DNA from: JBBBNV01 sp037137075
Lineage (GTDB): Bacteria; Bacillota; Bacilli; Paenibacillales; NBRC-103111
Direction: 5' to 3'
DNA: 64,000 bases
Assembly (NCBI RefSeq): GCF_037137075.1
Contig: NZ_JBBBNV010000001.1
Span: 372,001-436,000 of the forward strand
Position numbers and translations under genes: made by a program. Shown piece after piece: positions 18,171 to 26,810 of the stretch (its first letter is position 1; the number at the start of each line of letters is the position of its first letter). Under the pieces are notes generated by a model, which worked only from the letters and a program-made list of their open reading frames with translations, ran no database searches and was not told the origin of the DNA.

Positions 18171-19445
18171 TCAGGCCGCTTTATCAAGCTTTTGGATGGA
18201 GTTTAAATACGTATTGGCTTGCTCCTTGTCATACTGGCCTTCCAGCTTGGACATGACAACGGACGCGAGGCCATTGCCAAGCACGTTTACCACGGTGCGG
18301 GCCATGTCCAGGAGACGGTCAATCCCGGCGATAATGGCCAAGCCCTCGACCGGGATGCCGACTGAGCCCAATGTCGCCAGCAGCACAACAAAGGAAACGC
18401 CCGGTACGCCTGCAATGCCTTTGGAGGTGACCATCAGCACAAGCACCAGCGTAATTTGGGTCGAAAGCGGCAAATGAATGCCGTACATCTGGGCGATAAA
18501 TATAGCCGCAATGGCTTGATACAGCGTGGAGCCGTCCAGATTAAAGGAGTACCCTGTCGGAATGACGAAGGATGTTATCGCCTTCGGACAGCCGAACTTC
18601 TCCATCTTTTGCATGAGTCTCGGCAGTACGGATTCCGAGCTTGCAGTGGAATAGGCCAGCACCAGCTCATCCTTCAATATCCGAATCAGCGCGATAATGC
18701 TCGTGCCTGCCATTTTTGCAATAAGACCGAGTACCACGAATATAAAAAGGAGCATCCCGCCGTAGACCGTAAGAATCAGCTTGCCCAGCGGGATCAGCGA
18801 GGAAATACCGAACTTCGATACCGTGACCCCGATTAAGGCAAATACGCCGATAGGAGCGAATTTCATCATTTGATGCGTTACCCAGAACATCGCATCCGAC
18901 ACGCCCTGGAAAAAAGCAAGCACCGGCTTTCCCCGTTCCCCGATTGCCGCAATGCCCAGCGCAAACATAATAGAGAAAAAGATAATAGCGAGCATGTTTC
19001 CGCTACCCAGCGACTCAAAAATATTGTTCGGCACAATATTCACAAACGTGTCGGCAAAGCCGTGGCTTTGTACCGTTTCAGCCGTTGAAACATACTTGGT
19101 GATGTCGGTTTTGAGCAACTGCTCTTGATGGACGCCCGCGCCCGGCTGGAACACATTGGCCATCAGCAGGCCGACCACGATGGCGATCGTCGTTACGACC
19201 TCAAAGTATAGCAGCGTTTTTCCGCCGAGCTTCCCCAGCTTCTTCATATCCCCGACACCGGCCACTCCGACAATCAGGGAGGATAGAACGATCGGCACGA
19301 CAATCATTTTGATCAGCCGGATAAATATATCGCCGACCGGCTGCAAGTAAGCTGCCACCGCAGGATTTCCATAAAAAATCGCCCCGACCGCAATGCCCGC
19401 CGCCAGCCCGATAAATACCTGTACCGCCAATCCAAATTTCTTCAT
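18171..19445 (-). CDS. Dicarboxylate/amino acid:cation symporter (GltP/DctA family)
   Basis: 424 residues from ATG 19445, where the protein begins MKKFGLAVQVFIGLAAGI as in GltP/DctA. Family features: repeated hydrophobic segments, PVGDIFIRLIKMIVVPIV (helix 2), a serine-rich YSTASSESVLP (hairpin 1), FVIPTGYSFNLDGST (helix 7), and a SKGIAGVPGVSFVVL hairpin 2. These proteins import glutamate, aspartate or C4-dicarboxylates with protons or sodium. It is divergent from a GlnK/GlnL-like two-component pair; the 136-base intergenic region holds a paired-hexamer site, so the pair probably controls it. The substrate, glutamate/aspartate or dicarboxylate, cannot be settled here. Confidence 0.92.
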   Translation of the reverse strand: MKKFGLAVQVFIGLAAGIAVGAIFYGNPAVAAYLQPVGDIFIRLIKMIVVPIVLSSLIVGVAGVGDMKKLGKLGGKTLLYFEVVTTIAIVVGLLMANVFQPGAGVHQEQLLKTDITKYVSTAETVQSHGFADTFVNIVPNNIFESLGSGNMLAIIFFSIMFALGIAAIGERGKPVLAFFQGVSDAMFWVTHQMMKFAPIGVFALIGVTVSKFGISSLIPLGKLILTVYGGMLLFIFVVLGLIAKMAGTSIIALIRILKDELVLAYSTASSESVLPRLMQKMEKFGCPKAITSFVIPTGYSFNLDGSTLYQAIAAIFIAQMYGIHLPLSTQITLVLVLMVTSKGIAGVPGVSFVVLLATLGSVGIPVEGLAIIAGIDRLLDMARTVVNVLGNGLASVVMSKLEGQYDKEQANTYLNSIQKLDKAA

Positions 19446-19523
19446 AGGTGTGTCACCCCACTCATCAGCTATAAGCGCTTGCTTTCTAATTGACCGCACT
19501 GTAGAGTGATCATATAACCGCAC

Positions 19524-19541
19524 CTATAAAATTCTATAAAA
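19524..19541. promoter_or_regulatory. Direct repeat resembling a GlnL-type binding site
   Basis: CTATAAAA occurs twice, 10 bases apart. On the minus strand this is TTTTAT-N4-TTTTAT, the same layout as the TTTTGT-N4-TTTTGT site known for B. subtilis GlnL. It lies between the symporter and the GlnK/GlnL-like pair. Arms CCGCAC (19518-19523) and GTGCGG (19558-19563) flank it. Confidence 0.55.
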
Positions 19542-19581
19542 ACCTACACTTTTTTCTGTGCGGAATAGTAGCGTATAGATC

Positions 19582-20922
19582 GTGAAGCATTCCGAGATAG
19601 TAAGAAAAAGCCCGGAAAGGTCGATTCGACTGAGAAAAAAGCTGCTGCTTCTCATATTTATGGCTGTTATCGTCGCAATTGCCGGAGAATTCAAGTTTTA
19701 CCCGTTTTACAACCCGTTTCGGGTTAGTATGGCAACCCCGGCATTTCTCTTTTTTTTGCTGTGGAACCGGCACGTTCCTGTACCTGTATTCGGCTTGACA
19801 ACTGCCGTTACAGTCCCTGCATTTCGTATCTGTCTCGATATTCTTCTTCATAAGCTTCCCGGCGCTGAAGCGTTTCAGTCTCATCATACCGTCTTTTTCT
19901 ATTACGTCACCTATACAGCGCTCTTTTATTTGCTGCGTATTGACCGGCTCCACCAGCGTCCGCTTGTCATGGGCTTGCTGGCCGCCATAACCGAGATTGG
20001 GGCAAATGGCGCCGAGCTTTGGGCCCGCTTCCCTGCAACCTTTGCCGGGCTCACCCTGCCCGAAGTCAATGAAATTGTGCTTATTGCCATTTTCCGCAGC
20101 TACTGTGTCATTGGCCTTTTCATTCTCTTGAAGCACCGGGAGCAGCAGCTATCCGATCGGCTCCGGCGTCAGCAGTATGAGCAAATGCTGCTGCTCATTT
20201 CCCAATTGTATGAGGAAGCCGTTCAACTGAAAAAAACACAGCAGGATGCCGAGCGGATTACAAGGGACAGCTATTCCTTATACAAGCGGCTCCAGCTGGA
20301 AACCGGCTTAACCGGAAGGGATGATCTAGCCGGAATGGCACTGCAAATCGCAGGGCAAATTCATGAGATTAAAAAGGATCACCAGCGGATACATGCCGGA
20401 ATCGCCCACATTATTTCCAGCGAAAGCGTCACGAATGTCATGCCGATTCAGGAGCTTGGCATGCTTGTCATCAAAGCAAACCGGAAATACGCCCGTATGC
20501 TTGGAAAAACGATCGATTTTCAGCTTCAAACCCATGGTGTTCACCCGTTGTATCCGGTAAATACTCTTTTGTCGCTCCTAAATAATCTGGTGGCCAATTC
20601 GGTAGAAGCTATAAACAGCACTGGAAGCATTACCTTGTCCGCCGCGCGAGAAGAAGAAGTGCTGCTGCTTCAGGTGCAGGATACCGGTCCCGGCATTCCG
20701 CCGAAAATTCACCACGCCCTGTTCGAGCCCGGATTTACAACAAAGTACGACGCATCAGGAAATGCCTCCACGGGTATCGGACTGTATTATGTGCGTGAGC
20801 TGACGGAAGGCCTGCAGGGCGAGGTTCGCTTTGAGAGCAGCCCGGACGGAAAAGCAGGAACCTGCTTCACGCTCCGGCTTCCGTTAAATAACCTACTCCA
20901 TCAAACAAAGGATGACACGTGA
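19582..20922 (+). CDS. GlnK (YcbA)-like sensor histidine kinase
   Basis: 446 residues. The N-terminal half has about five or six hydrophobic segments (LLLLIFMAVIVAIAGEF, then others to about 190), so it is a membrane sensor without a large outside domain. A cytoplasmic helix leads to the phospho-acceptor region QIHEIKKDHQRI (His261) and an ATPase domain with N-box LLNNLVANSVEA, DTGPGIP and GIGLYYV. The non-classical His box is as in YcbA/GlnK and CitA-like kinases. It overlaps the response regulator gene. The start is GTG 19582 with no clear ribosome site, so the true start may differ by a few codons. In Bacillus the pair senses glutamine or glutamate; here a symporter is divergent. Confidence 0.82.
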   Translation: MKHSEIVRKSPERSIRLRKKLLLLIFMAVIVAIAGEFKFYPFYNPFRVSMATPAFLFFLLWNRHVPVPVFGLTTAVTVPAFRICLDILLHKLPGAEAFQSHHTVFFYYVTYTALFYLLRIDRLHQRPLVMGLLAAITEIGANGAELWARFPATFAGLTLPEVNEIVLIAIFRSYCVIGLFILLKHREQQLSDRLRRQQYEQMLLLISQLYEEAVQLKKTQQDAERITRDSYSLYKRLQLETGLTGRDDLAGMALQIAGQIHEIKKDHQRIHAGIAHIISSESVTNVMPIQELGMLVIKANRKYARMLGKTIDFQLQTHGVHPLYPVNTLLSLLNNLVANSVEAINSTGSITLSAAREEEVLLLQVQDTGPGIPPKIHHALFEPGFTTKYDASGNASTGIGLYYVRELTEGLQGEVRFESSPDGKAGTCFTLRLPLNNLLHQTKDDT

Positions 20923-21845
20923 TGCGTTTTTTTATTGCCGATGACGATGCCGCGATTCGTTCCATGCTCACGCACATTATTGAGGAAGCCGATTTGGGAG
21001 AGGTCGCAGGCGAAGCGATAGACGGCATGTACGTAGACAGCCACCTGCTGGCCGCCAAGGACATCGATATTCTCCTTATTGACCTGCTCATGCCTCTCCG
21101 GGATGGAATCGAAACAGTACGTCTCCTGAACGGAGGCTTCCGCGGCAAAATAATTATGATCTCCCAGGTTGAATCCAAGGACATGGTGGGCAGCGCCTAT
21201 GCCCTCGGAATCGAATATTATGTGACGAAGCCGATCAACCGGCTGGAGGTAATCGGGGTACTTCAGAAGGTCATTGAACGGATGAAGCTTCAAAACTCCA
21301 TTCAGGAAATCCAGCGTTCGCTGGCCGGCCTTGGTATCCCTTCCGGTCTTGGAGCCGCTGCCCCGCCCCCAGAGGCCAAAAGCATCCAGACCCCCGGCAG
21401 CTTCCTGCTGGCGGAGCTTGGCATGCTTGGAGAGGCCGGCTGCAAGGACTTGTTGGATATGCTGGAGGTTCTTGATGCCCATCACAAACAGGAGGCCTTG
21501 GAACAGGGCTTTCCTCCCCTCCAGCTGCTGTTTGAGCAAATCGCCAGAAAAAAATTAGGACAAGCTGCCGCCCCCGACAGCGTAAAAAAAGAATGCAAAG
21601 CCGCCGAGCAGCGGATACGACGGGTAATTCTGCAAGCCTTGAACCATCTGGCCTCCCTCGGACTGACGGACTACTCCAATGTCAAATTTGAAAATTACGC
21701 CTCCAAATTTTTTGATTTTACGGAGGTCCGGAAAAAAATGCTGGAGCTTGAAAGCCATCTTGCCCCCAAGCAGTCCCAGGTCCGGCTCAACCTCAAAAAA
21801 TTTATTCAGGTGCTGTATTGGGAAGCCAAGCAACTGATGGGATAG
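20922..21845 (+). CDS. GlnL (YcbB)-like response regulator
   Basis: 307 residues from ATG 20922, which overlaps the kinase stop (TGATG). The receiver domain has the acidic pocket D7-D9, phospho-acceptor Asp54 (LLIDLLMP) and VTKPI. After a linker rich in Pro and Ala, the C-terminal half (FLLAELGMLGEAGCKDLL, then VRLNLKKFIQVLYWEAKQLMG) matches the YcbB-type DNA-binding domain, not OmpR or NarL. It probably activates the divergent symporter through the paired TTTTAT sites at 19524-19541. Confidence 0.82.
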   Translation: MRFFIADDDAAIRSMLTHIIEEADLGEVAGEAIDGMYVDSHLLAAKDIDILLIDLLMPLRDGIETVRLLNGGFRGKIIMISQVESKDMVGSAYALGIEYYVTKPINRLEVIGVLQKVIERMKLQNSIQEIQRSLAGLGIPSGLGAAAPPPEAKSIQTPGSFLLAELGMLGEAGCKDLLDMLEVLDAHHKQEALEQGFPPLQLLFEQIARKKLGQAAAPDSVKKECKAAEQRIRRVILQALNHLASLGLTDYSNVKFENYASKFFDFTEVRKKMLELESHLAPKQSQVRLNLKKFIQVLYWEAKQLMG

Positions 21846-21864
21846 TGGATAGTTCAACAAAAAA

Positions 21865-21907
21865 GACAGCCCGTCCGCTCCTAGAGAGCGGATGAACTGC
21901 CTTTTTC
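21865..21907. terminator. Bidirectional terminator after the GlnL-like gene
   Basis: CCGCTC (21875-21880) pairs with GAGCGG (21886-21891) with an imperfect outer stem; T-runs flank it on both strands. Confidence 0.7.
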
Positions 21908-21912
21908 AAAAT

Positions 21913-22053
21913 TCAGGACTCAGGTATAGTATGCCTATGCCTCATGTAGATTGCCGGTCTATGCTTCAGCTCCCGCAGCAGCAAAATCAGCGCCCACCGC
22001 CTTACCCGCCAAAGCGTGCTTTGATGCTCAATCAGATTGGCCAGCGCAGCATA
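21913..22053 (-). other. Short open frame, possible gene fragment
   Basis: 46 codons without a start codon read ALANLIEHQSTLWRVRRWAL and LLLRELKHRPAIYMRH, which looks helical and protein-like. It sits just past the MORN gene. It may be debris of a lost gene or chance; I do not recognise it. Confidence 0.2.
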
Positions 22054-22132
22054 TCACGTTTAACAAAGGAATGAAAACCGCATGGAACGTGCCGTTTTGA
22101 TGTCCCCGCCTCCAGCGCTGGCTCCCTCTCGA

Positions 22133-23323
22133 TTACCGGGTAACCTTAACTCCATGAGGCATATTGAACGTTTTGACCGAAGATGAGTTTTTGTATGGGT
22201 TTGTAATTGTAATTTGAATGTTAATCGGACCCGTACCCAAGTAATTGGTTCCATTTCCGGTCGGCATGTTGTTGATTACCTCACCGTCATATACGAGCTT
22301 GCCGTTATCATACAATTTGCCATAGCCGTTTGCATTTCCATCGACGAAATCCCCATCGTATGCGATAGCGCCATTCATATAAAACTTGCCCTTGCCATTG
22401 TAAACGCCTTCCTTGTGTTCCCCGTCATAATACATCGTGCCGTCCAGATAAAACTTGCCGTACCCGTTCAACATGCCGTCTGTGAATTGCCCTTCATAAT
22501 ATTCCGCTTGGTCATCGGTTACAAAGGTGCCGGTACCGTGAAATAGCCCTTCTCTAAACGTTCCGGTATACCGCTTGGTGCCATTCTCATAATATTCCGT
22601 GCCCTGCCCCTCAGGAATACCCGTTACTGCCGACACTTGACCGGAATACATCAGGCTTCCGCCCGGGTAATAAATGGTAGCTGTGCCCAGCTTACTATTC
22701 TCCGCGTGACTTCGATCAGAATATTTGCTTCCGTCTTCATTGTATGTCACGATTTGAATCTTCCCGTTGGCCCGCTTTCCGTCACCCCGCAATGCCCCGT
22801 CTTCATAATAGGACCTGCCTACGAGGTTGGCGCTGCCGTTTCGGAATTCTCCTTCATAGCGCTTTTGCCCGTTCTTGTAGTAAGCCGTACCTTGTCCATT
22901 CGCCGCCCCATTGACCGTTTCTCCGATGTACTTAAATTTTTCATGCATGACGGTTGCCGTTGTTTCGGAAACAACGGGCTGTGCCTTCGTTTTTTCTGTT
23001 TTTGCCTGTGCTGGAGCAGCCGCGGTCGTTACTGCCGGAGCAGCTGCCTGGACTGTGGCGGCCGCCGTTTGAGCTTCGGCTGTCTGCTGCTGATTCGATT
23101 CAGGCTGTACCGATACTGTTGAAGAGGCTTCTGATCCGCTTGATGTATTGTGAGTTTGATTTGCAGGGTCTAGGGGATCATAGGCCAGCTCCGTTTTGAC
23201 ATCGTTGACGCCACCAGACGGAACCTGGGACCTGTCCTGTGCCTTGTTATACCAAATGTAGCCAACAACACCGTTGATTCCTAGTAAAGAAGCAATTACA
23301 ACTGCCGGTACAATGTTTTTCAT
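22133..23323 (-). CDS. Membrane-anchored MORN-repeat protein
   Basis: 396 residues from ATG 23323 (GGGGGAC site upstream). One N-terminal membrane segment (PAVVIASLLGINGVVGYIWY) is followed by a Ser/Thr/Gln/Ala-rich linker to about 125 and then about ten MORN-type units: repeated YxGxxxxGxxxGxGxxYxxNG, for example YEGQFTDGMLNGYGKFYLDG. The C-terminus is different (NIQITITNPYKN). It is the last gene of the exopolysaccharide direction, 289 bases after the GH113-like gene, so it may have its own promoter. MORN repeats often bind lipids or proteins. A role in organising the polysaccharide machinery outside the membrane is a guess. Confidence 0.75.
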   Translation of the reverse strand: MKNIVPAVVIASLLGINGVVGYIWYNKAQDRSQVPSGGVNDVKTELAYDPLDPANQTHNTSSGSEASSTVSVQPESNQQQTAEAQTAAATVQAAAPAVTTAAAPAQAKTEKTKAQPVVSETTATVMHEKFKYIGETVNGAANGQGTAYYKNGQKRYEGEFRNGSANLVGRSYYEDGALRGDGKRANGKIQIVTYNEDGSKYSDRSHAENSKLGTATIYYPGGSLMYSGQVSAVTGIPEGQGTEYYENGTKRYTGTFREGLFHGTGTFVTDDQAEYYEGQFTDGMLNGYGKFYLDGTMYYDGEHKEGVYNGKGKFYMNGAIAYDGDFVDGNANGYGKLYDNGKLVYDGEVINNMPTGNGTNYLGTGPINIQITITNPYKNSSSVKTFNMPHGVKVTR

Positions 23324-23612
23324 GCTGTCCCCCGATTTTAAGATTCCCAATGTATACACCAATCCTTGTATTAATTTAACATATTCTGTCGAATATGCAC
23401 AGGGAATTTCAACAATTTTCAAGACTCCGGGCTTATTGAACAACACCGAAGGACTATATGCGCCAGCAGTTGAGGGCCTAATCCATACGGGATCATCGCT
23501 TGAAAAATAATCTTCCATCCTGATCCGCATGTGCACATGCCGAGCCGTTTCCGGTCCATGGGCCGACGCAAAAAGCATGATCACCCCCGCCAAGCATCGG
23601 GCATCATCATGC

Positions 23613-24674
23613 TCATTTAAACCATTCTTTAATGACATGCACACTTTCCCGGGAAGGATAGTAGTGCTTGTCCTCTCCATTCTCGCCGATGGCGAACACG
23701 GAGAACCCGAGGAACCAATCCTGCGTAAATACGCGCCGGTAGGCTTCAAATCCTCTGGCCTGCTCTTTCCCGTTGTCCACATCGGAGGGCGAAGGATTCC
23801 AGGGATACATCGCAGCATAGTTCCGTTTCGGAAATCCGAGCTCCCCCATAAAAATCGGTTTATTCCAGCGGTTGTGCAGCTGCTCCAGCTCGCCCGCCAC
23901 ATTTTGTTCCCGGTCGAAAACGGTTGTCCCGTATAACGCCTCGACCAGTTGATCCACCGTATTTTCCGGCTGATCGGACAGTTCAAAATAGGCCCCCACC
24001 GAGATAAAATCCACCTTGCCGAAAATCGGACGCTCCAGCTTCGCTTGAAACGCCTGCTTGCTGGATTCATCCCACACGGCGGTATACCACCAATTCGTTT
24101 TGTACGTGATCAGCCCGTCAAACTGCGCTCTAGCCTGTTCCGCTACAGACAGCCATTGGTCATCATAGGCCTCCAAATAGCTCAAATTGGAGGCGATGCA
24201 CAAAACATCCACCTGCTCGGGCACCGCCACTTGACGAATCAATTCGTTCAAAACGGCTGTTTTCCAGTGGGTGAAAAAGGCGGGAATATCGTCGGGATTC
24301 CACTCGGTTTCGTAAAGCTCCCCGGAGGCGATCCACGGATACGGCTCCAAAATAATGCGGATGTTTCGTTTCTTTAACTCCCGTATCATCGTGCGCGCCT
24401 TGTCCAGACTAGCCTGATCCAGCTTCATGGTGCTGGAACGGAGCGAATCGACAAGAACCATGACCGGCACATTCACCGTATTCAAGGACAGCTGCTCCGC
24501 ATCGGAGAGCGCTTGCTGAACCGAATAATCTACGGACAAATTGCCGGACTTCACCTTTTGCTGCAGCATCTCCGTGCTCCCGCCCGTATTCAATCCCAGC
24601 CAAATCGCCATAAGAAGCGCTGCCGCGGCGGCTGCCGCAGCCCATGCCCATATCCGGGCCTTGCCAGACGGCAC
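23613..24674 (-). CDS. GH113-like glycoside hydrolase, membrane-anchored
   Basis: 353 residues from GTG 24674, which has GGGGG about 8 bases upstream and lies 5 bases after the YdaN gene. An N-terminal membrane anchor (WAAAAAAAALLMAIWLGL) is followed by a TIM-barrel-like domain: IRIILEPYPW, a mid DVLCIASNLSYLEAY, VDFISVGAYFEL, and GELGFPKRNYAAMYPW, where the Glu matches the second acid of GH113 mannanase-like enzymes. The expected acid/base Glu is less obvious (ASNLS stands where SNE is usual), so activity is uncertain. It probably trims or edits the polymer made by the YdaM-like synthase. Confidence 0.7.
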   Translation of the reverse strand: MPSGKARIWAWAAAAAAAALLMAIWLGLNTGGSTEMLQQKVKSGNLSVDYSVQQALSDAEQLSLNTVNVPVMVLVDSLRSSTMKLDQASLDKARTMIRELKKRNIRIILEPYPWIASGELYETEWNPDDIPAFFTHWKTAVLNELIRQVAVPEQVDVLCIASNLSYLEAYDDQWLSVAEQARAQFDGLITYKTNWWYTAVWDESSKQAFQAKLERPIFGKVDFISVGAYFELSDQPENTVDQLVEALYGTTVFDREQNVAGELEQLHNRWNKPIFMGELGFPKRNYAAMYPWNPSPSDVDNGKEQARGFEAYRRVFTQDWFLGFSVFAIGENGEDKHYYPSRESVHVIKEWFK

Positions 24675-24679
24675 GGCAG

Positions 24680-26800
24680 CTACCCCCTTCTATATTTCCT
24701 GAAATAGAAAACCATACCGACAATAAGGATCAGCAGGACCGTGCCGAATAAAATTGCGAATATTTTCAATTGCGGACTGCTCATACTGACTTTCTCCGTC
24801 AAGGCCAGGTTATCTCCCTGCACAAAATAATGGTTTAACGCGTTATCCCAGCGGTCAATCAGCAATGCATTGCCCACGAGCGTGGAAATAAATTTGGATT
24901 CCGTGAGAAATTTCTCGGCCCGCGCCAAATGATCCGCCTTCGGCGCAGTGATCACCAGCAATCCCCGCTCGCTGTTCAGCGGTGAAGGCAATAGCTGAAT
25001 CGAAGCCAGATTGCCGGAGAAATCCTCCATCAGCCTTCTCTTTTCATTGGACAAGAAATATCCGAAGCCGCTGTCGTACTTAAACCATAAGCTGTCATTC
25101 ACCGTCTTGATGACCCCTAGCTTCTCCGGTGTGCCCAGCATAATCATGTTGCTGTCCTTATTCTGTTCGTTGAAGCCGTCCTCTTTGATCACGCGAAGCG
25201 TGCCTGTGTTATCCTGCAGGCTTTGGCCCATATAGGCGATTAAATCGGCAACGTAATCAAGCTCCTCCAATGCGCCTGATTTCGGCAGTACAACAGCGGT
25301 ATCGTTCCATCTGCCGTCCTTCATGAACGGCCACGGGTAGTTCTCCAGCAGCAACGCCCGCTCCCCTTGCGTCGGCAAGTATATCGTGGATTCGCCGCCC
25401 ACGAAGCCCCACGGCGTTTCGAGCTCCAGACCGGTGCAGTTATAGTCCGTAAGCTGCAGATCGAAAGCGACGCTCAGCTCCACATAATGCGACGTCACGG
25501 TACTGCTCGGAATGCTGACCTCGATCGTATCCCCGTCGGCTTTATCCGGCTCCAGCTTTTTGCTCCCGACAGGAGTCCCGTTGACATAAACCGTAACCAG
25601 AGATTTATTATAATCGATATTTTTACCGTAGCGGATTTGCAGTGCGGCTTTGGCCCCCGGAAGCACCAAACGATTGGACGGCAGGTTTATCCCGATGGAG
25701 GATTGCTGACGCCCGGGACCCTTGAAATGTATTCCGCCCTGGTAGCCAAGCTCCTTCAGCGTGACCTGCTCGGATGCCGGCTTCTGTGTCAGGCTGACAT
25801 TGGTGCCAGGCCGGATGAAGGCCACATTCGAATCTATCTGGGAAACCATATCCTGATTCAGCAGCAGCTTCGCTGCAGTATCCAGCATCCCGTCCTCCCG
25901 GTCCGTTACGATGCCCATCACCAGCTTGCCTGCGCTGTAGGGCGATTGAATCCGGTACAGGAACGCCCCCTCCCCGACTCGGTTAGTAACCTCCTGAGGC
26001 GTTTTCGCGCGAATCTCCTCGGGCAAGTGCTTCCATTTGCCGACAAAAATGAGATCGCCGGTTTTCCGGTCGCTTGCCATCAGCTGGGAATAGGTCATGG
26101 TGCTCAAATCCATTTCCTCACCCTTGGACAGGGCACCCAGACTCGCCGCAGTCTGAAGCGCCGCCGCCATTTCCTCCTCCTCCGCCTGATCCGGGATGAC
26201 TATCGAGCTGGCCTGCTTGCCGGAGGACGCGCTTGCTTTCAGGAACGGATATGGAAATTCATTGATTAATTCCGTTGCAGCCATTTCCTCCACAGCCAGG
26301 TGGATATAAGAGGTTTTGTCAATCAGCACCCAGCTCCCGTCATTCCGGTCGCGGACACATACCGGAATCCCCTCCGCCTGGCTTACTTCCATGCGGATTT
26401 CATTACTGCCCTTCTTCAAAGCATCCAGCGGCAAATTCAAATCGAGCACACGCTTGCGCTCAACATCACCTCGCAGCATTTCCGAATGCACCGGCTTGTC
26501 ATTGACAAGCACCGTAAGCACAGAGGACTTGGTAAGCTGGCTAATCGATAACGACAGATGCAGCGTGGCGCCGTTCACCCTCCAGTGATCATCAACCGTT
26601 ATGTAGGTCCGGTCCGATCCGTATCCCCCGCGAAATTCAATATCCCGGTTCAAGAAAATATTTTTGGATAGGGCTTGTCCTGCAGCAGCCGTTTCTGTCC
26701 GCACTGAAGTCTCCTCTTGGGCGGCGCGGACTGTGAAGGAAGAGGACAGGACCACCGCTGCAACCGCAGCTATGCATATCACGTGCTTCATTACCTTCAT
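24680..26800 (-). CDS. ydaN: YdaN-like BcsB-family polysaccharide synthase subunit
   Basis: 706 residues, almost the size of B. subtilis YdaN. A signal peptide (ICIAAVAAVVLSSSFTVRA) is followed by BcsB-type jelly-roll and flavodoxin-like units: YITVDDHWRVNGATLHLSL, VLVNDKPVHSEML, and later ALQIRYGKNIDYNKSLVTVY. One C-terminal membrane helix (FAILFGTVLLILIVGMVFYF) ends in RKYRRG. BcsB proteins guide the nascent glucan outside the membrane in cellulose synthases. It lies directly after the glycosyltransferase gene, 10 bases away, which is its expected partner. Confidence 0.85.
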   Translation of the reverse strand: MKVMKHVICIAAVAAVVLSSSFTVRAAQEETSVRTETAAAGQALSKNIFLNRDIEFRGGYGSDRTYITVDDHWRVNGATLHLSLSISQLTKSSVLTVLVNDKPVHSEMLRGDVERKRVLDLNLPLDALKKGSNEIRMEVSQAEGIPVCVRDRNDGSWVLIDKTSYIHLAVEEMAATELINEFPYPFLKASASSGKQASSIVIPDQAEEEEMAAALQTAASLGALSKGEEMDLSTMTYSQLMASDRKTGDLIFVGKWKHLPEEIRAKTPQEVTNRVGEGAFLYRIQSPYSAGKLVMGIVTDREDGMLDTAAKLLLNQDMVSQIDSNVAFIRPGTNVSLTQKPASEQVTLKELGYQGGIHFKGPGRQQSSIGINLPSNRLVLPGAKAALQIRYGKNIDYNKSLVTVYVNGTPVGSKKLEPDKADGDTIEVSIPSSTVTSHYVELSVAFDLQLTDYNCTGLELETPWGFVGGESTIYLPTQGERALLLENYPWPFMKDGRWNDTAVVLPKSGALEELDYVADLIAYMGQSLQDNTGTLRVIKEDGFNEQNKDSNMIMLGTPEKLGVIKTVNDSLWFKYDSGFGYFLSNEKRRLMEDFSGNLASIQLLPSPLNSERGLLVITAPKADHLARAEKFLTESKFISTLVGNALLIDRWDNALNHYFVQGDNLALTEKVSMSSPQLKIFAILFGTVLLILIVGMVFYFRKYRRG

Positions 26801-26810
26801 GGTTATCCTC

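Noticed and set aside
25367..26269. A 300-codon plus-strand ORF
   Set aside because: Shadow of the YdaN-like gene; no recognisable domain and no ribosome site.
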